From Batkoa obscura (lineage: Eukaryota > Entomophthoromycota > Entomophthoromycetes > Entomophthorales > Batkoaceae): 64,000 bases of DNA. This document shows, one piece after another, positions 11,488 through 23,625 of the stretch. The notes below the pieces were generated by a model. That model did not search any database, was not told the DNA's origin, and worked only from the letters and a program-made list of their open reading frames with translations. Numbering within the stretch: the first letter of the stretch is position 1; each line of letters opens with the position of its first letter. The translations under genes were made by a program, and so were the position numbers. The stretch lies in contig JASVEC010000049.1 in assembly GCA_030770535.1 (NCBI GenBank), forward strand, positions 186,001 through 250,000. The letters run 5' to 3'.

Positions 11488-13926
11488 TTCCAATTAAAAT
11501 TTTATTTTATATAATTTATCTAACTTAACAATCCACACGAGAACAACCAACAGAGTTCAACTATCTTTTTATTTTATACTTATTTTTTATAATTTAAGTC
11601 AGTTGAGTTGAATTTAATAATAAAATTAAAAGGTTATCTTTAACTATTCTTTTTTTAGTAAATTTCATTGGCCATTTTCGGTAAAATGGGATTAATCCCA
11701 CCAATTATTGATGCGATGACTCTTATGATAAGAGTTAAGTTACAATACTGTATTTTATTGCTAATAGTAAATAATATTTTATTAGATAGGGTTTATTTGG
11801 TAAATTATAATAGAACTAATTAATAATATATTCATATTATAAAATGTTCATATTAAAAAAATGTTTGTTATACGAAATAAAAGAATAAAAAGCTAACATA
11901 ATAGATGGAGATTGTTTTTATTAAAATATTAGTATTCCTAGTTTAGTAAGTTTAATTCTGTATTTTATCATATAATTATTATGTTTTTTTATTATTATTG
12001 TTTATAAATGGCTAATAGTATTATTATTTTAAATTCAACCATATCAGATCATTTAACCATCGAGTCATTCTATCTCTAACTATATAAACCTGAGTGTTCT
12101 TTTAAAATGCTATGTTTATAATTATTATATACTAATTTTTAAACAGATACGATGTTTATTATATATAATAAACTATATATATCTTAATTATATGTGTATC
12201 AGATAACTCTTTATTCTTCAATTAAAAAATAAAAGAACATTCTTTTATTTAGAAACAAATAGAAATACTCAATTGTAATTTAAAATATTTATTTACTCCA
12301 AAATAAACAATCATTTTATATTAAATATTCTCAAAGTATTAATATGTTGAAACTTGAGATAATCAAGATGTTATTCTATGTTATTCTATATTATTCTATT
12401 AAATTAACGTTAAACTTATCAATTTAGATATTTGTTTTAAATCACTATCTGTTATTGTCAGTAATATGTTTATTAAAAATCTATATTTTTAATAGTTAAA
12501 TGAACAAAGAATTATGACTTGAATTTGTTTTATAAAATTTGAACTTTTGTATTCAGATTTGTTAGATTGTAATCTGAATTACGTAGTTTTATAATAAGTT
12601 GAATTTTACTTCAAAAAGATGAAGAATTCAAATGGGCAACATGAAGTATTTCTACCACATTGCAATCCTTAATGTTTAATAGTTAAAATAGTAACTTATA
12701 ATGAAATTTAATTATTAAGTTAAAATGGGATCTTTTTATGAATTTAAGCTATTCATTTCGTTTTACCTAATAAATTTTCATTTTAAAATCAATTTAAAAA
12801 TCAAACAATAAATTCGCAATAAATAAACCATTTTATTGAAACTAATTTACTAAGCTTAAATAAATCGAAACTATATCAACTCAATGACTCAATGACTTTA
12901 ACTAAAAGGGAAATGAGTAATTCATTGTTCTATTAACATAAGAGTGTTGAACTTCAACAGTTTAATATTAGATTTTAAACTTCTTGATTTTAAACTTCTT
13001 TTAAGGTAAAGTGAAAATTTATTAATAATCCTATAGAAAAAAGGAGAACTAATATATCCCCCACATTTGAAAGATTGGATAATAATCCAATAATAACATT
13101 TAAATTGCCTCAAACTTCAATTATTATTTGCTAACTATTTGTAAGGGGTTGATGGTTTTAAAAAGTATAAGGGGGTGTTGAATTAATTTCATTTTGTTAG
13201 AAAACTAGAATCTAATTTTATTAATAAAGTAAAAAGAAAAGCAGCAAAATAAGATGATTTTTATCATTAAATAGTTAACATTCATTAATATCAATCAATT
13301 ATAAATAACAATAATAACTGTTAATTATTCTAACATTTTATTAAAATGAGTTAACTTCAAATAAGATGGCTGTTGTTATCAATTTTTATTTAAGTTTCTA
13401 ATTAATTTAGAAAAAGTTAATAAAACTTGAACAAAAAATAGTATTGGCCAATCAAAATTTAAAGATAGGCTAAAATCCAATAAGATCGACCAATAATATT
13501 AGATTCTTTTAAAAATAGGATTTTAGTTCAAAAATTGAGTTAATATCCACGCCCATAAATTTCAATAAAATCCATTAGCAATTTTTGAAGGAGGCTAAAT
13601 CTTAAGCAAAATTACTAAGTTTAGTTAAAATGACTAGCAATTAAATTTTTTAAATGCTTCAAATGAGCTATGACAAAGCTGTAGGTTAACCAAAATAGGT
13701 GCATTTTAAACCTTAAACATGCAAAAAGTTAAATAATATTTTCTATTTTCTATTTTTTTTGAAAATAGGACTGTTTAAAGCCCATTTGAGAAAAAAAAGG
13801 GCTGACTATTTAAGCCATTGAATTGAATAATTTAATTAAATTTTTTAAAATTTTTATTAATCTCATAGACTTTAAAATCCAAAATAAATTTGTATTTTAT
13901 ATAATTGAACAATAAACAATAGCAAT
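11488..13926. other. 2.4-kb intergenic stretch, no gene seen
   Basis: Very AT-rich. Short frames on both strands look like noise. A local repeat of TTATTCTAT occurs near 12370-12400. No copy of the short TGGGG element is present. Confidence 0.55.
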
Positions 13927-14582
13927 ATGCCCTTCCGATTCAATCCCAATCCATCTGTACAGCAACATTATCGTAGTAAATCTGTTTGTATATTAAAATG
14001 TAGTTCGTGTCAAACATATATTTGTAATCGTGGAATGAAGGTAATTTAATTTTTTAAGATAATTAAGCAAATTCAACCTACGCTATTTTCTTTTAGGCAA
14101 TGCTATTAGCAGACACAAAAAAAGAGCTTTATTCGACTGATGCACCACCCAAATCGTAACGTTTATTTATCAACTAGTTGAAAAAAAATAGAAATATTAA
14201 AATTTTGTTTTAGTGTGCAATTGATTGAAGAAGATTATGTGACACCGAATTGTAGGTGTCGTATACGTAATGTAGCGTGTCTTGGATGGTAAGTCAATTA
14301 ATTTGTATAAAGTTGATAAAAAAATCCAACTGGTAATTAAAAATAAAAAAACTAAATTTAAATTTTTATAGTGGTAATGAGATTGGATATCATATAACAC
14401 AGCCATGTATTGCCTGTTTAGAATCTTGTAATAATGGTCATTTTTGGATGTTTCATACGGATTCGGTTTATTCTGAAGAAAGAATGGATAGTAAAAATAA
14501 TAGGACATTATTATGGACCGTGCTGGCACTTAATGAATATGATTATGAATTCAATAATGAACTGGAAGTAATTTGTCGTTAA
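13927..14582 (+). CDS. FAM72 family protein
   Basis: Four exons (13927-14040, 14097-14155, 14214-14288, 14372-14582), 152 residues. The protein follows animal FAM72 throughout: CILKCSSCQTYICNRGMKAMLLADTK in exons 1-2 with the first Cys pair, then CRCRIRNVACLGCGNEIGYH, then PCIACLESCNNGHFWMFH. The Cys-x2-Cys pairs suggest zinc binding; the conserved GMKA-LLADT, CxGYH and NNGHFWMFH blocks are the family signature. In mammals FAM72A binds uracil-DNA glycosylase UNG2 and controls its level; whether that holds here is unknown. All introns are 56-83 nt. The gene is intact. A long frame on the other strand over exon 4 is a shadow. Confidence 0.9.
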
Positions 14583-15054
14583 AAAATAATATTAATTTTA
14601 GTAGAACCATAATACGGAAAACTTGGTATTTTTGATTGAATTCAATACTTTGCCTTAGCCAGTTGCGATTCCCTAGTCCTATTTCCTTTTCTAAGTTTCC
14701 TTCTTTTCTTTTTACTTATCCTCCAATCTAAGTGTACCTCTTATTCATCTCTTATCTTACCAGTTTTTTTATCCACCCCCTCTTTTTTTAGTCTATTTTT
14801 ATTAAACCCTATTCAAAATTCTACCGCTTATTAGTTTTCCACTGTCTTGGTAACTGCCATTTAATATATTTTATTTGATTAAAAGAAATACCATTTTAAA
14901 ATAGAATTAAAAGAAGTAACTAAGTTACTATAGTTCTTATTGACTAGAATTCGTACTAAGTATAATTTATGATCCTTTGCAAGAACATTAGATCTCATTT
15001 GTAAACTAAAAAATAAAAATTAGGTTAATTAAAAATTGTTAGTCAATAATTTAT
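14583..15054. other. Intergenic between FAM72 and tRNA
   Basis: Pyrimidine-rich stretch at 14660-14800, otherwise nothing recognised. Confidence 0.5.
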
Positions 15055-15126
15055 AGCAAATTGGCGCAGAGGAAGCGCGCGGGGCTCATAACCCCGAGGT
15101 CGTAGGATCGAAACCTACATTTGCTA
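15055..15126 (+). tRNA. Initiator tRNA-Met (CAU)
   Basis: A 72-nt cloverleaf: acceptor AGCAAAT pairs with ATTTGCT, D-stem GCGC/GCGC, anticodon stem CGGGG/CCCCG with loop CTCATAA (anticodon CAT), T-stem GTAGG/CCTAC. The T-loop is ATCGAAA rather than TTCRANN, and the first pair is A:T; both are marks of the eukaryotic initiator tRNA. The body (GCGC...GGAAGCGCG, GGGCTCATAACCC) follows yeast tRNA-iMet closely. No intron and no encoded CCA. A short transposon copy starts 37 bp after the 3' end. Confidence 0.95.
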
Positions 15127-15162
15127 ACTTACTAATTTTTCAATTAGTTTAGTTTTTAGACA

Positions 15163-15263
15163 TGGGGATGATTTTTTTGACTTCATTACTTTTTCCACCT
15201 TTTAAGCGCTATTCGAGCGGAAAATTTGTTAGTAAAATTCTTAAACGCAAAAATACGTCCCCA
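15163..15263 (+). mobile_element. TGGGG/TA short element
   Basis: Forward copy, TGGGGATGA to CGTCCCCA, 101 bp, with the central AGCGCT. It lies 37 bp downstream of the tRNA. Confidence 0.88.
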
Positions 15264-15535
15264 TATATTGCTAGTCTTAATCTTATGTTTTTGATTAGTT
15301 TTAAGTGATATTGAAATTTAATTATCTATTTCATTATAAAACTTGTTTTGAAGGTTTATTAAAATGACCTAATGAGTTCAATACTTGTTTAGTTTTATGT
15401 AACTCTTTATATATTATACTTGTAGTTTAAAATATTTTATTCCATTTATATAAGAAAATGTGAAGATAATCAAGATTGAACATATATGACATTTATTATG
15501 ATTTAAAATAAGGCTCTTATATACTTTGTCATATA

Positions 15536-15632
15536 TGGGGATGTATTTATTTAAGAATTTTACTAACAATCTCTCTACTCAAATAGCGCTTGAAAAATGG
15601 AAAAAGTGATGAAACCAAACAAAACATCCTCA
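15536..15632 (-). mobile_element. TGGGG/TA short element
   Basis: Reverse copy, TGGGGATGT to ACATCCTCA, flanked by TA on both sides, with the central AGCGCT intact. Confidence 0.88.
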
Positions 15633-15784
15633 TATCATACCATTTCAATAATTTTAATGAAAATTTATATATTGAAATAAAAATATACTACTACTAATAG
15701 TATTTTATTAATTTAAATTCTTATTTAAAATATCTAAAGCAAATTAAAATAAATTCAATAAACTTAACTTTATTATACAATTAG

Positions 15785-16624
15785 TTATTCTTTGACGCCA
15801 AGCAACAGCTTAATGTTCCAAGTAACTTTCCTAGTAATAGATGGATTCTTACCCCAAGCCTCAAGCATTTCATTGTAGTGATCTTGAATAATGTCTTTTC
15901 CGTTATTTTCAAAGTATAATTGAGCAGCTGAACTAGTTTTAAAAAACTCACAATATTGATTAAAATCCATTTCTTTACTTACTGAAAATTTTTGGTTAAC
16001 GCCATCCTCACCACATTGAAAATTATCTGGTTTTCTAAATGGCCAAGGTAAATTAGCATATCCATTACTTACATAATTAACTTCTTCAGCTTCAAATTGT
16101 TTTACTTTTTCAATGTGAATTTTGTTTTGTACCTCATCAACTTGTTCATTAATTGTTGGTATATAATATGTCCAAGCTGCTATAATCCCTCCTTTTTTTA
16201 ATACTTTATTAACTCGTTCATAGAATTTATCGAGTGGAAACCAATGTATACCTACAGCTACAGTGATTAAATCAACCGAGTTTGGAGCTATTAGATTGGA
16301 ATCAATAGCTTCACTTGGCTCTACTTCATATCTTATATTAGGCTTTTTTATTGCTTCAGAAATTTGCTTTTCACTTAGATCAGTGGCTATTACATTATCA
16401 AAATAATCCGCTAATAAACTTGCAGCTTGACCATTTCCAGTGGCTACATCCCTAAAGAATGATTAAAGTTTGAATTTTATTATGGACATAGTGACTTACC
16501 ATACTAGCCTTTTTTCATTTACAAAGGATACTAGATATTCAATCAAATCCTTTTGATGTGTTGGACGATAAACCGCATAGTTTTTTGAATGATTAGAAAA
16601 TAAATCTTTGCTTTCACTCTTCAT
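15785..16624 (-). CDS. SAM-dependent methyltransferase (Methyltransf_11 type), copy 1
   Basis: Two exons (16624-16500, 16451-15785), 263 residues. The class-I Rossmann fold is shown by motif I VATGNGQAA (the SAM-binding GxG loop), motif II IATDLSEKQ, motif III VDLITVAVGIHWF and the KVLKKGGIIAAW strand. The overall form resembles trans-aconitate methyltransferase/TMT1-like fungal proteins; the substrate is unknown. The gene is head-to-head with a paralogue at 17017-17910. The 48-nt intron is identical in both, and the first 300 bases of exon 2 are nearly so. Exon 1 and the C-terminal third are clearly diverged. Confidence 0.85.
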
Positions 16625-17016
16625 TATTGTTGAATATATTCTTATTTTCGGTTGTTATTTATACTTTCTATTTACCAAACGTCATCCTCCTTTAAGTATG
16701 ATGTGGCATGACTTGTTATTAATAAGTTATGATTTAATTTAGTATTTTGAAAATAAAATATATCATTTTTGCAATGTCTTTATGATGTTATTCTAGCTCT
16801 AATAACAATTGTTAATCAGATTAAAAATAAATTATTTTTTATACCTAAGTCTAAATACACTATTTTAATTACAAACTATACAAATTGAGTCACTATTTAT
16901 AATTTGTCTTACCATGCTTCAGGACAATTTTAGAATTCACGGACTAAGGATAAAAATAACTCCGCAAGAGTGATTATATATAAGTAACCATGACAAAGGT
17001 TAACAAAGTTATATAA
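16625..17016. promoter_or_regulatory. Shared divergent promoter of the methyltransferase pair
   Basis: A 392-bp gap between two divergent starts. I see no obvious symmetric site and no transposon copy. The upstream sequences of the two genes do not look alike, so the pair is not simply a recent palindrome. Confidence 0.4.
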
Positions 17017-17910
17017 ATGCTAAAAAGGAATAAAATTTTAGCAAGTGTTTTAACTAAAATTAAGTTTACGAATATGAAAAGTGAAAGCAAAGATTTATTT
17101 TCTAACCACTCTAAAATATATGCTCAAAATAGACCATCTCATCCAAAGGAGTTGTTCGATTATTTAACAAAGAATATTACAAAAAGAGAATTGGCTTGGT
17201 AAGTCACTATGTCCATAATAAAATTCAAACTTTAATCATTCTTTAGGGATGTAGCCACTGGAAATGGTCAAGCTGCAAGTTTATTAGCGGATTATTTTGA
17301 TAATGTAATAGCCACTGATCTAAGTGAAAAGCAAATTTCTGAAGCAATAAAAAAGCCTAATATAAGATATGAAGTAGAGCCAAGTGAAGCTATTGATTCC
17401 AATCTAATAGCTCCAAACTCGGTTGATTTAATCACTGTAGCTGTAGGTATACATTGGTTTCCATTTGATAAATTCTATGAACGAGTTAATAAAGTATTAA
17501 AAAAAGGAGGGATCATAGCAGCGTGGGTTTACTGGCACCCTGAAGTTAACAAAGAAGTTAACCAAATACATGTTCAAATTGAAAAAGATTATTTTGAAAA
17601 ATACGACCCTATAGAGGTTGAACATTGTAAAAAAGGGTATTCTACTATCCCTTGGCCTTTTAAAACACCAGAGTGGCATACAAAGGATTCCGATGGAGTC
17701 AATAAACAGTTTTCATCGGTTAAACATTTAAATTTAGATCAGTATTGTGATTATCTTAGAACTCGATCATCAGCGCAATTGTATAAAGAGGATACCGAGA
17801 AAGACGCGCTTACTGAGAATTATGAGCAACTTTTGAAGGCTTGGGGAGAGCCGGAGGAGGTTAAAAAAGTGGTGTGGAATATGAAACTTTTGGTTGGAGT
17901 TAAAGAATAA
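17017..17910 (+). CDS. SAM-dependent methyltransferase, copy 2
   Basis: Two exons (17017-17198, 17247-17910), 281 residues. Same fold and motifs as the divergent neighbour (VATGNGQAA, IATDLSEKQ, VGIHWF). The ATG at 17017 adds 19 residues (MLKRNKILASVLTKIKFTN) before the point where copy 1 starts (MKSESKDLFSNHS). This extension is basic and could be a mitochondrial presequence, or the ATG at 17074 may be the real start. The C-terminal part differs much from copy 1 (for example AAWVYWHPEVNKE against AAWTYYIPTINEQ), which suggests different substrates or relaxed selection. Confidence 0.85.
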
Positions 17911-18744
17911 TTTCAAATAAACAATAATTGTACATTTATTGAGTTTGTAAATATTTATTAGGTTATTATAATCATTTGTAAATTTACTGATAAAAACTGT
18001 TTATAATATATTATCATTTTCTTTTACAGGTGTTTGATTAGAGTGATATTGTATTAATTATAAGGGATAGGGACAGCCTTTTGGTGGATTAGTGTAACCA
18101 TTATTAATGTGAAATTAAAAACATTCTTAGTTCTAGTTGTATCGCTTAAGTGACTACAGGTATATTAGTTTGCAAACATAGGAAAAATATCAAGTTCTTA
18201 AACTACATAACAAAATATTTGAAAACTATTTTTTTACTCTAAAAACCTAAATTATCTACTTTTTAAATGGCATCAATAACAGACTTAAAATTTTCGAAAC
18301 AGCGTTTACTCTAAGATATTATAAAAGTATTAATTCACACTCTCGTGTAGCTTTTTATCTTGTTGAAGCCAAACCTAAACCAGTGTGAAGTAATATTCTG
18401 ATATAATAAATTGGCAGGCTGTAGGTTTTTATATAGTAATAGCCACTATAGCTTAGCATAGACTATAGGCAGATTTGCTACATTAAACAGTATTGGTAAA
18501 CTCTATAATTACTACAAAATAGCACAATCATTATATTGGAAAACTATTATTTATACAAAGATTATGTACTTGTATTTAGAAAAGAATTCAAAAGATCAAC
18601 TAAGGTTTTTAATATCCTCAGGATGTTTTTACCTTTTGGGACATTTTTAAAATCATATAAAAAAAGTCTAAGTGGTTAGATTTGATACCATGTCAGTTTC
18701 GTGTCTTATATCTTATTATTTTTATAAAACAAAGAATACAAACA

Positions 18745-18839
18745 TGGAGGTGTATTTTTTTTTAGTTTTACTAACAATCTTTTCACTCAAATAGCGCTTA
18801 AAAATGGAAAAAGTAATAAAACTAAAAAAAACATCCCCA
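18745..18839 (-). mobile_element. TGGGG/TA short element
   Basis: Reverse copy, TGGAGGTGT to ACATCCCCA, with the central AGCGCT. Confidence 0.85.
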
Positions 18840-19295
18840 TATATTTTCTGAAATTAGATATAAATTTTGATAATAATTTAAAAGTTAAAGTTCTAATCAT
18901 TTTTAGATATTGCATAGAAAGCATATCAAATATATTTTAAAGGATTTTTAACTATATTTTTAATTATTTGATAACTTCACTGCATATTATTATAGAATAT
19001 TTATTTTAAGTATATATTAAATTTTAGACTGTAATAAGGTTTTAATGATTTTATAAATGAATTTCAATAAACATGAAAGTTTAAAGTAAATTGTAAGCAA
19101 ATGGATTTATATTCTAAATATGTTATTTAAAAAATTTATCACAACTAAAATCCATCAATCAGAAGCATTATATATAGATATTAAGCTTTTATATACATTT
19201 TTTAAAATTTTATATTAAATTATTAACATTTAGTTGAGAAAATTTGAAAATAATCAAACATACCTAATTGTTTAGTACATAATTGTAATAAAATA

Positions 19296-19391
19296 TGGGA
19301 ATGTTTTTTGATTTCATTATTTTCCATTTTTGAGCGCTATTTAAGTGGGAAAGATTGTTGGTAAAATTCTTAATAAAAAAATACATCCCCA
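19296..19391 (+). mobile_element. TGGGG/TA short element
   Basis: Forward copy, TGGGAATGT to ACATCCCCA, TA on both sides, with the central AGCGCT. Confidence 0.85.
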
Positions 19392-20070
19392 TATATACTA
19401 ACATAAAGTCAAGATTAAGTGAATTAAATAATTTTTTGTATTACTAGGTCGTAAGTTTAATAATCTTGATTTCTTTGTGAATCTTAATTGGTAAGAGTAT
19501 AAGGCTGTTATGATATAGCTTTTTTACAAACTAACTAAATTTTAATTGCAAAATATCTACTATCTTATAATCAAGAATGTTTTTCAATTGAAAAAATATG
19601 ACTACTATATAAAATGACCTTAAATAACTTTTAAAGTATCGTTATCTGGAAAAAGATGTTCGATTTAAAGTTGTGAGGCCTTGGATATGAGTTCATTTAC
19701 AATCGAAGTCTATCTTTTTGAAGCTTTCTTTCTTCAGCTTTTGATAGTTATAAACAAATCCTATAGAAATTGTCATCCTTTTGAATAAGCTCGAAATTAT
19801 CACTATAAAGGTTAAACTGTAAATTTTGAACTTTTGAACTTAGCCGGATCGTTAACTTTATCCATCAATAAATAAAAAAGAATATTATTTAATAAAGAAC
19901 TATTGAATGAACTACTAAAACTATTATTTTCAATTATATTCCTAATTAAATCATGATAGAATACACCAAAATAAAATAAGATTCCAAATAGCCAAAGGAG
20001 CTTTAAAATTTTAATTCAGTAATGTCTCAATTTAAAGTGGCTTGGCATACACCATATTTCCAAGAAAAGC

Positions 20071-20079
20071 TATAAAAAG
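20071..20079 (+). promoter_or_regulatory. TATA box of the GPI-type protein gene
   Basis: TATAAAAAG lies 66 bp before the ATG at 20137, a usual distance for a strong, regulated fungal promoter. Confidence 0.5.
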
Positions 20080-20136
20080 AAATAAAAATCAACGCTTCAA
20101 CTTTAAAAAATATATAATATTCCATATCAATATAAA

Positions 20137-20442
20137 ATGCGTTTCAATACTTTAATTGTATCTGTATTCCTTACCTTAGTAGCTGCTCAAGATAGCTCTA
20201 ATACTTCTCCTGATTCAGTAATGGATACCTCTAATTCTAGTATGGGAGACACTCAATCACCAACTGTTATTACTGGCGATGCTGCATCTACTTTAACTTT
20301 AACTTCAACTTCAACCGGGGACATGCCAACTAATGTTAGTGGAGTTTCTACTACTTCTGGTACCTCTTCCGGATTTTCAATTAAGTCAAACTTTGTAGCC
20401 TCCCTCTTTGGTACTATTGTTGCTGGCTATCTTGCTAATTAA
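20137..20442 (+). CDS. Small Ser/Thr-rich GPI-anchored cell-surface protein
   Basis: Intronless, 101 residues. Residues 1-17 (MRFNTLIVSVFLTLVAA) form a signal peptide ending in an AA cleavage site. The middle is nearly all Ser, Thr, Gly and Asp, typical of an O-mannosylated stalk. The C-terminus (FVASLFGTIVAGYLAN) is a hydrophobic tail after small Ser/Gly residues, as for GPI attachment near SGTSSG. Such short proteins are usually wall or membrane coat components. No enzyme domain is present. Codon use is richer in C and G than the flanks, as in well-expressed genes here. Confidence 0.8.
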   Translation: MRFNTLIVSVFLTLVAAQDSSNTSPDSVMDTSNSSMGDTQSPTVITGDAASTLTLTSTSTGDMPTNVSGVSTTSGTSSGFSIKSNFVASLFGTIVAGYLAN

Positions 20443-21429
20443 TTGTCTTTTTTTAATAATAAATAGTCTTAATATTAATATTTATTTTATTTTTATAACA
20501 TGTACAACATTTTCATTATTAATTAACTTTGTTTAATATAATACAATCCTTATCATAAATAAAAAATTGCAAAAATTTATTATATAATTCAAAGTTATGA
20601 GTATTAATATATGAATGCTAGTAAATAGATTAAAAAGATCACTTTTTCTTTCAAAATATTGAATTTCGAGACTTGCAAATGCGTCAATAATGAATAGAAA
20701 ATTTAATCAGAGTTGAAATAGAGGTGATTTGGGTTTAAAATGCTATTAGAGGAAGAAGTAAGGAACATTTAGAGTAAGAGGTAATTTTTATACTATATAG
20801 GGAACACTCTGGTTTAGGAGAGCCTAATTTCGACCAAATCATATACAACATTTGAGTTGTTTTCCGCTTTATAAAGATAAATCCAGATGTGTGAAACAGT
20901 AGAGGTAGGGTAGACTAAATGTCTGATTTTGAAAGTTTAGTTGTCAAAATCCCTTTAGATCTTAAAATAGTTCATTTCTTTGACGTCTTATCATCTAGCT
21001 ATAAGCTGATATTATAGTAAGAATTTTGTAAATGAAATAATTCTTTATATGGTATGAGCATACTGTCATTTGTATTAAATCATCCTTTTTTATTATAAGT
21101 TATTAATAGAAGATAGTAATACTAAGGTTTATTATAGAATTCCTTCTCAATAGATTCAAACTTTAATTAGAAACATACACGAAAGAAATTAAGAATCTAG
21201 TTAGAACTAAGATTGGGATAATTTAAACCCAAGGCTCAATATTTTTCCGGATTAGATTTATCGTAAAGTTCATTGAAGACAAATACTGTGAAATTATATT
21301 TTTTACTTCTTTTTAAATTTAATTAATATGATTTGTTAACTTAAATCTAATTCAAATACGAAAATATTGCTTGAGGTTTTGATCAGCTCTTTAAACTCAC
21401 CTGTATTTTAAACAACCTTAATTCAATTA

Positions 21430-21697
21430 ATGCCCTTCCGTTTTAAGCTATTTTCATCTAGAGAATGGTTTAGGATTAAAAATGATAAATTAACTGTTGA
21501 TATGAGTGCTCAAGAGTGTACGTTTTTATAGATTTCATGAGGCATTTGAAGTGATGATTTCGCTAGACAGACTGTCATTTGTGGTGTTTTTAAATAACAA
21601 AACGAAAGAGTGTGTTTTGAATATGATCATCTATCCACTTGAGTTGGTAAATAGCGATAATAAGAAAAACAAGTGGTATAATGTTTCAATAGGATGA
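21430..21697 (+). pseudogene. Possible small broken gene, unknown
   Basis: An ATG at 21430 opens MPFRFKLFSSREWFRIKNDK and runs to a stop near 21531. From 21506 another frame continues with FYRFHEAFEVMISLDRLSFV and ends at KWYNVSIG. The two parts read like one protein joined by a frameshift or by an intron I cannot place. I do not recognise a family, and it may be chance. Confidence 0.25.
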
Positions 21698-21932
21698 AAA
21701 TTATTACAAAGCATAGCATGAGTATCTGAGGTTAAAGCTGTATATTTGATTTAAAACTTTAAATGTATTGTGAATTTTAACCAATTATAAATACCATGCT
21801 CACGAATACTCCTGTAAAAATAGACAACATATCAAAGATATCCCTTATATGAGTTCTACAGATTAAAAGTAACTATACTGAGTTATGGGAAATGTAAAAG
21901 CCCTACTAGTAGAAAACCACCATTTCATAATA

Positions 21933-22031
21933 TAAGGGATATATTTTTGTATCTAGGAATTTTACTAACGGTTTTTCCACTCAAATAGTGCTTGAAAGAT
22001 GGAAAAAGTAATGAAGTAAAAAAAACACCCA
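21933..22031 (-). mobile_element. TGGGG/TA short element, decayed
   Basis: Reverse copy with worn ends (TAAGGGATA and CACCCACAA) but a clear interior: GAATTTTACTAAC, TTTCCACTCAAATAGTGCTT and ATGGAAAAAGTAATGAA. Confidence 0.7.
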
Positions 22032-22565
22032 CAATATGTCGTCTTTTATTTAATATAAAGTAAGAAGTTATATTTTGAGAGATAAGGGATGCCATTTCAA
22101 AATGGTTTAGAATAACCACTGATATCAAATTTATTTGATTTTTAGATCCCTTTTACTATCTGAGTTTTATTGGTTTTGTTTTTGACTACTACTGATAATA
22201 AACTTTGATTATTCTTTTTAAGCAAATAATCTATCAAAGTTTAAACCCTTTACTTAAATAGTATTAACTTGTGTACATTATATAAAAACAGAAAATATAT
22301 AAAGCTATTGCTTATCGTAGTTATATCACACTATAGATTGTTTAACGTTTTAGTAAGGTTTGTATAAGGATGTTTAACGGAAGCACTTGAAAGACGAATA
22401 GTGTTTGATTAACTTTACTGCAGCATTTAATGCAAAGGTACTAAAGATGAATAGAGGTGATATGATTTCTATTTAATTTGTAATATTGTAGGGCGTTACA
22501 GGTAGAAAGAGAAATAATCATCTTTATTGTATACTAAAAGCTTAAAATCAACGCTTTAAAATTAG

Positions 22566-23625
22566 ATGGCTTATCCGATATTGTAAGCAGTATTACTCTT
22601 AATTTTATGTCATAAACAAATTGATTGATTTAATATTTTAGATAAAGCATTGTTTAGATAACTTACTCAACTCATTTACAATCATTTGTCCTACTCAGAT
22701 GAACTGAATTCATTAATCCATTTATATATTCAATGCTTTCTCTGTAAGAATCACGGTAGCAATGTACAATACTTAAATATAAAAAGTGATCGATTAGATT
22801 GTTTATTACCGTGCTCTAAAATAAAAATCTTAAGTGATGATTATACAAAGTTAACTTATATTAACATATTATGTGATTTAATACCATACTATTCGCTCTA
22901 TCTAAAGAATATAATATTACTTATAGGGAGTAAACATGAATCAATTATAATAAAGCATATAAAGTTGTCATCTGAAATTGAAAATTTAACAGTTAGTATT
23001 AAAGTTTCATTTGATTTAGATAATTTTATTAATCTACTCGATCTCGATAAACTTACAGCATTTAAAATTAAACCTGTTTCAATCAATTTAAACAGATTTG
23101 TAAAATTAAAAGAGTTATTCAAGCAGCTAAAGAAGTTAATAATTAATTGTGATACTTATTTAATACCATTAAACTTTAATAACACTCCATAATTTAACTC
23201 ACTTGATGTACTAAAATTAACAGATACCTTGTCAAATAAAGGTCCTATAAGCTTTTTAGGTAATGATTTTAACAAAATGGTATTTTTAAATGTAAGCGAT
23301 TTCGTTTATGATGATACAATCCAATCAACATGTTTAAGGATTCAATCTTTTGATTTTAGTAAACAAATGTACAGTATAAATTCATTTTTTGATGCTTCAT
23401 GTTTAAGGGAGATCTAGGTTAGTAGGATAGATGCTTTCGAACCTCTCTTTGAAAGAATTTCAAGTTTAAAAAACCTTCAAATATCGAATATACAAAATTT
23501 AAATTATACACATGTAAGCCAAAGGTTTGATCTACGGAGTTATAGTACCAGGAGTCTAGGAAATAATAACTACAAGATAATATATATAATCATCACATAC
23601 TTTTTTCATTCTAAATCAATTTAAA
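22566..23625 (+). pseudogene. Leucine-rich (F-box-like) protein pseudogene
   Basis: One reading frame runs from the ATG at 22566 for about 350 codons with five in-frame stops and no frameshift that I can see. The stops are after PIL, after CHKQID, after KALFR, at 23190 and at 23415. The longest open piece (22686-23192) reads as Leu/Ile-rich repeats (LFKQLKKLIINCDTY, LTYINILCDLIPYYS), and the start (CHKQID.FNILDKALFR) looks like an F-box second half. Composition and layout recall the F-box family at 36-57 kb, but the similarity is distant. A short element follows about 100 bp later. Confidence 0.55.

Larger units (their letters stand above)
17911..20136. other. 2.2-kb intergenic stretch with two short elements
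   Basis: Contains the elements at 18745-18839 and 19296-19391. No gene is recognised. The last 70 bases form the promoter of the small GPI-type protein gene. Confidence 0.55.
20443..22565. other. 2.1-kb stretch, weak coding remnant and one short element
   Basis: Mostly AT-rich without genes. A possible broken frame lies at 21430-21697 and a decayed short element at 21933-22031. Confidence 0.5.

Noticed and set aside
14197-14529. 110-codon minus-strand frame
   Set aside because: Shadow of FAM72 exons 3-4; covers two introns and has no motif.
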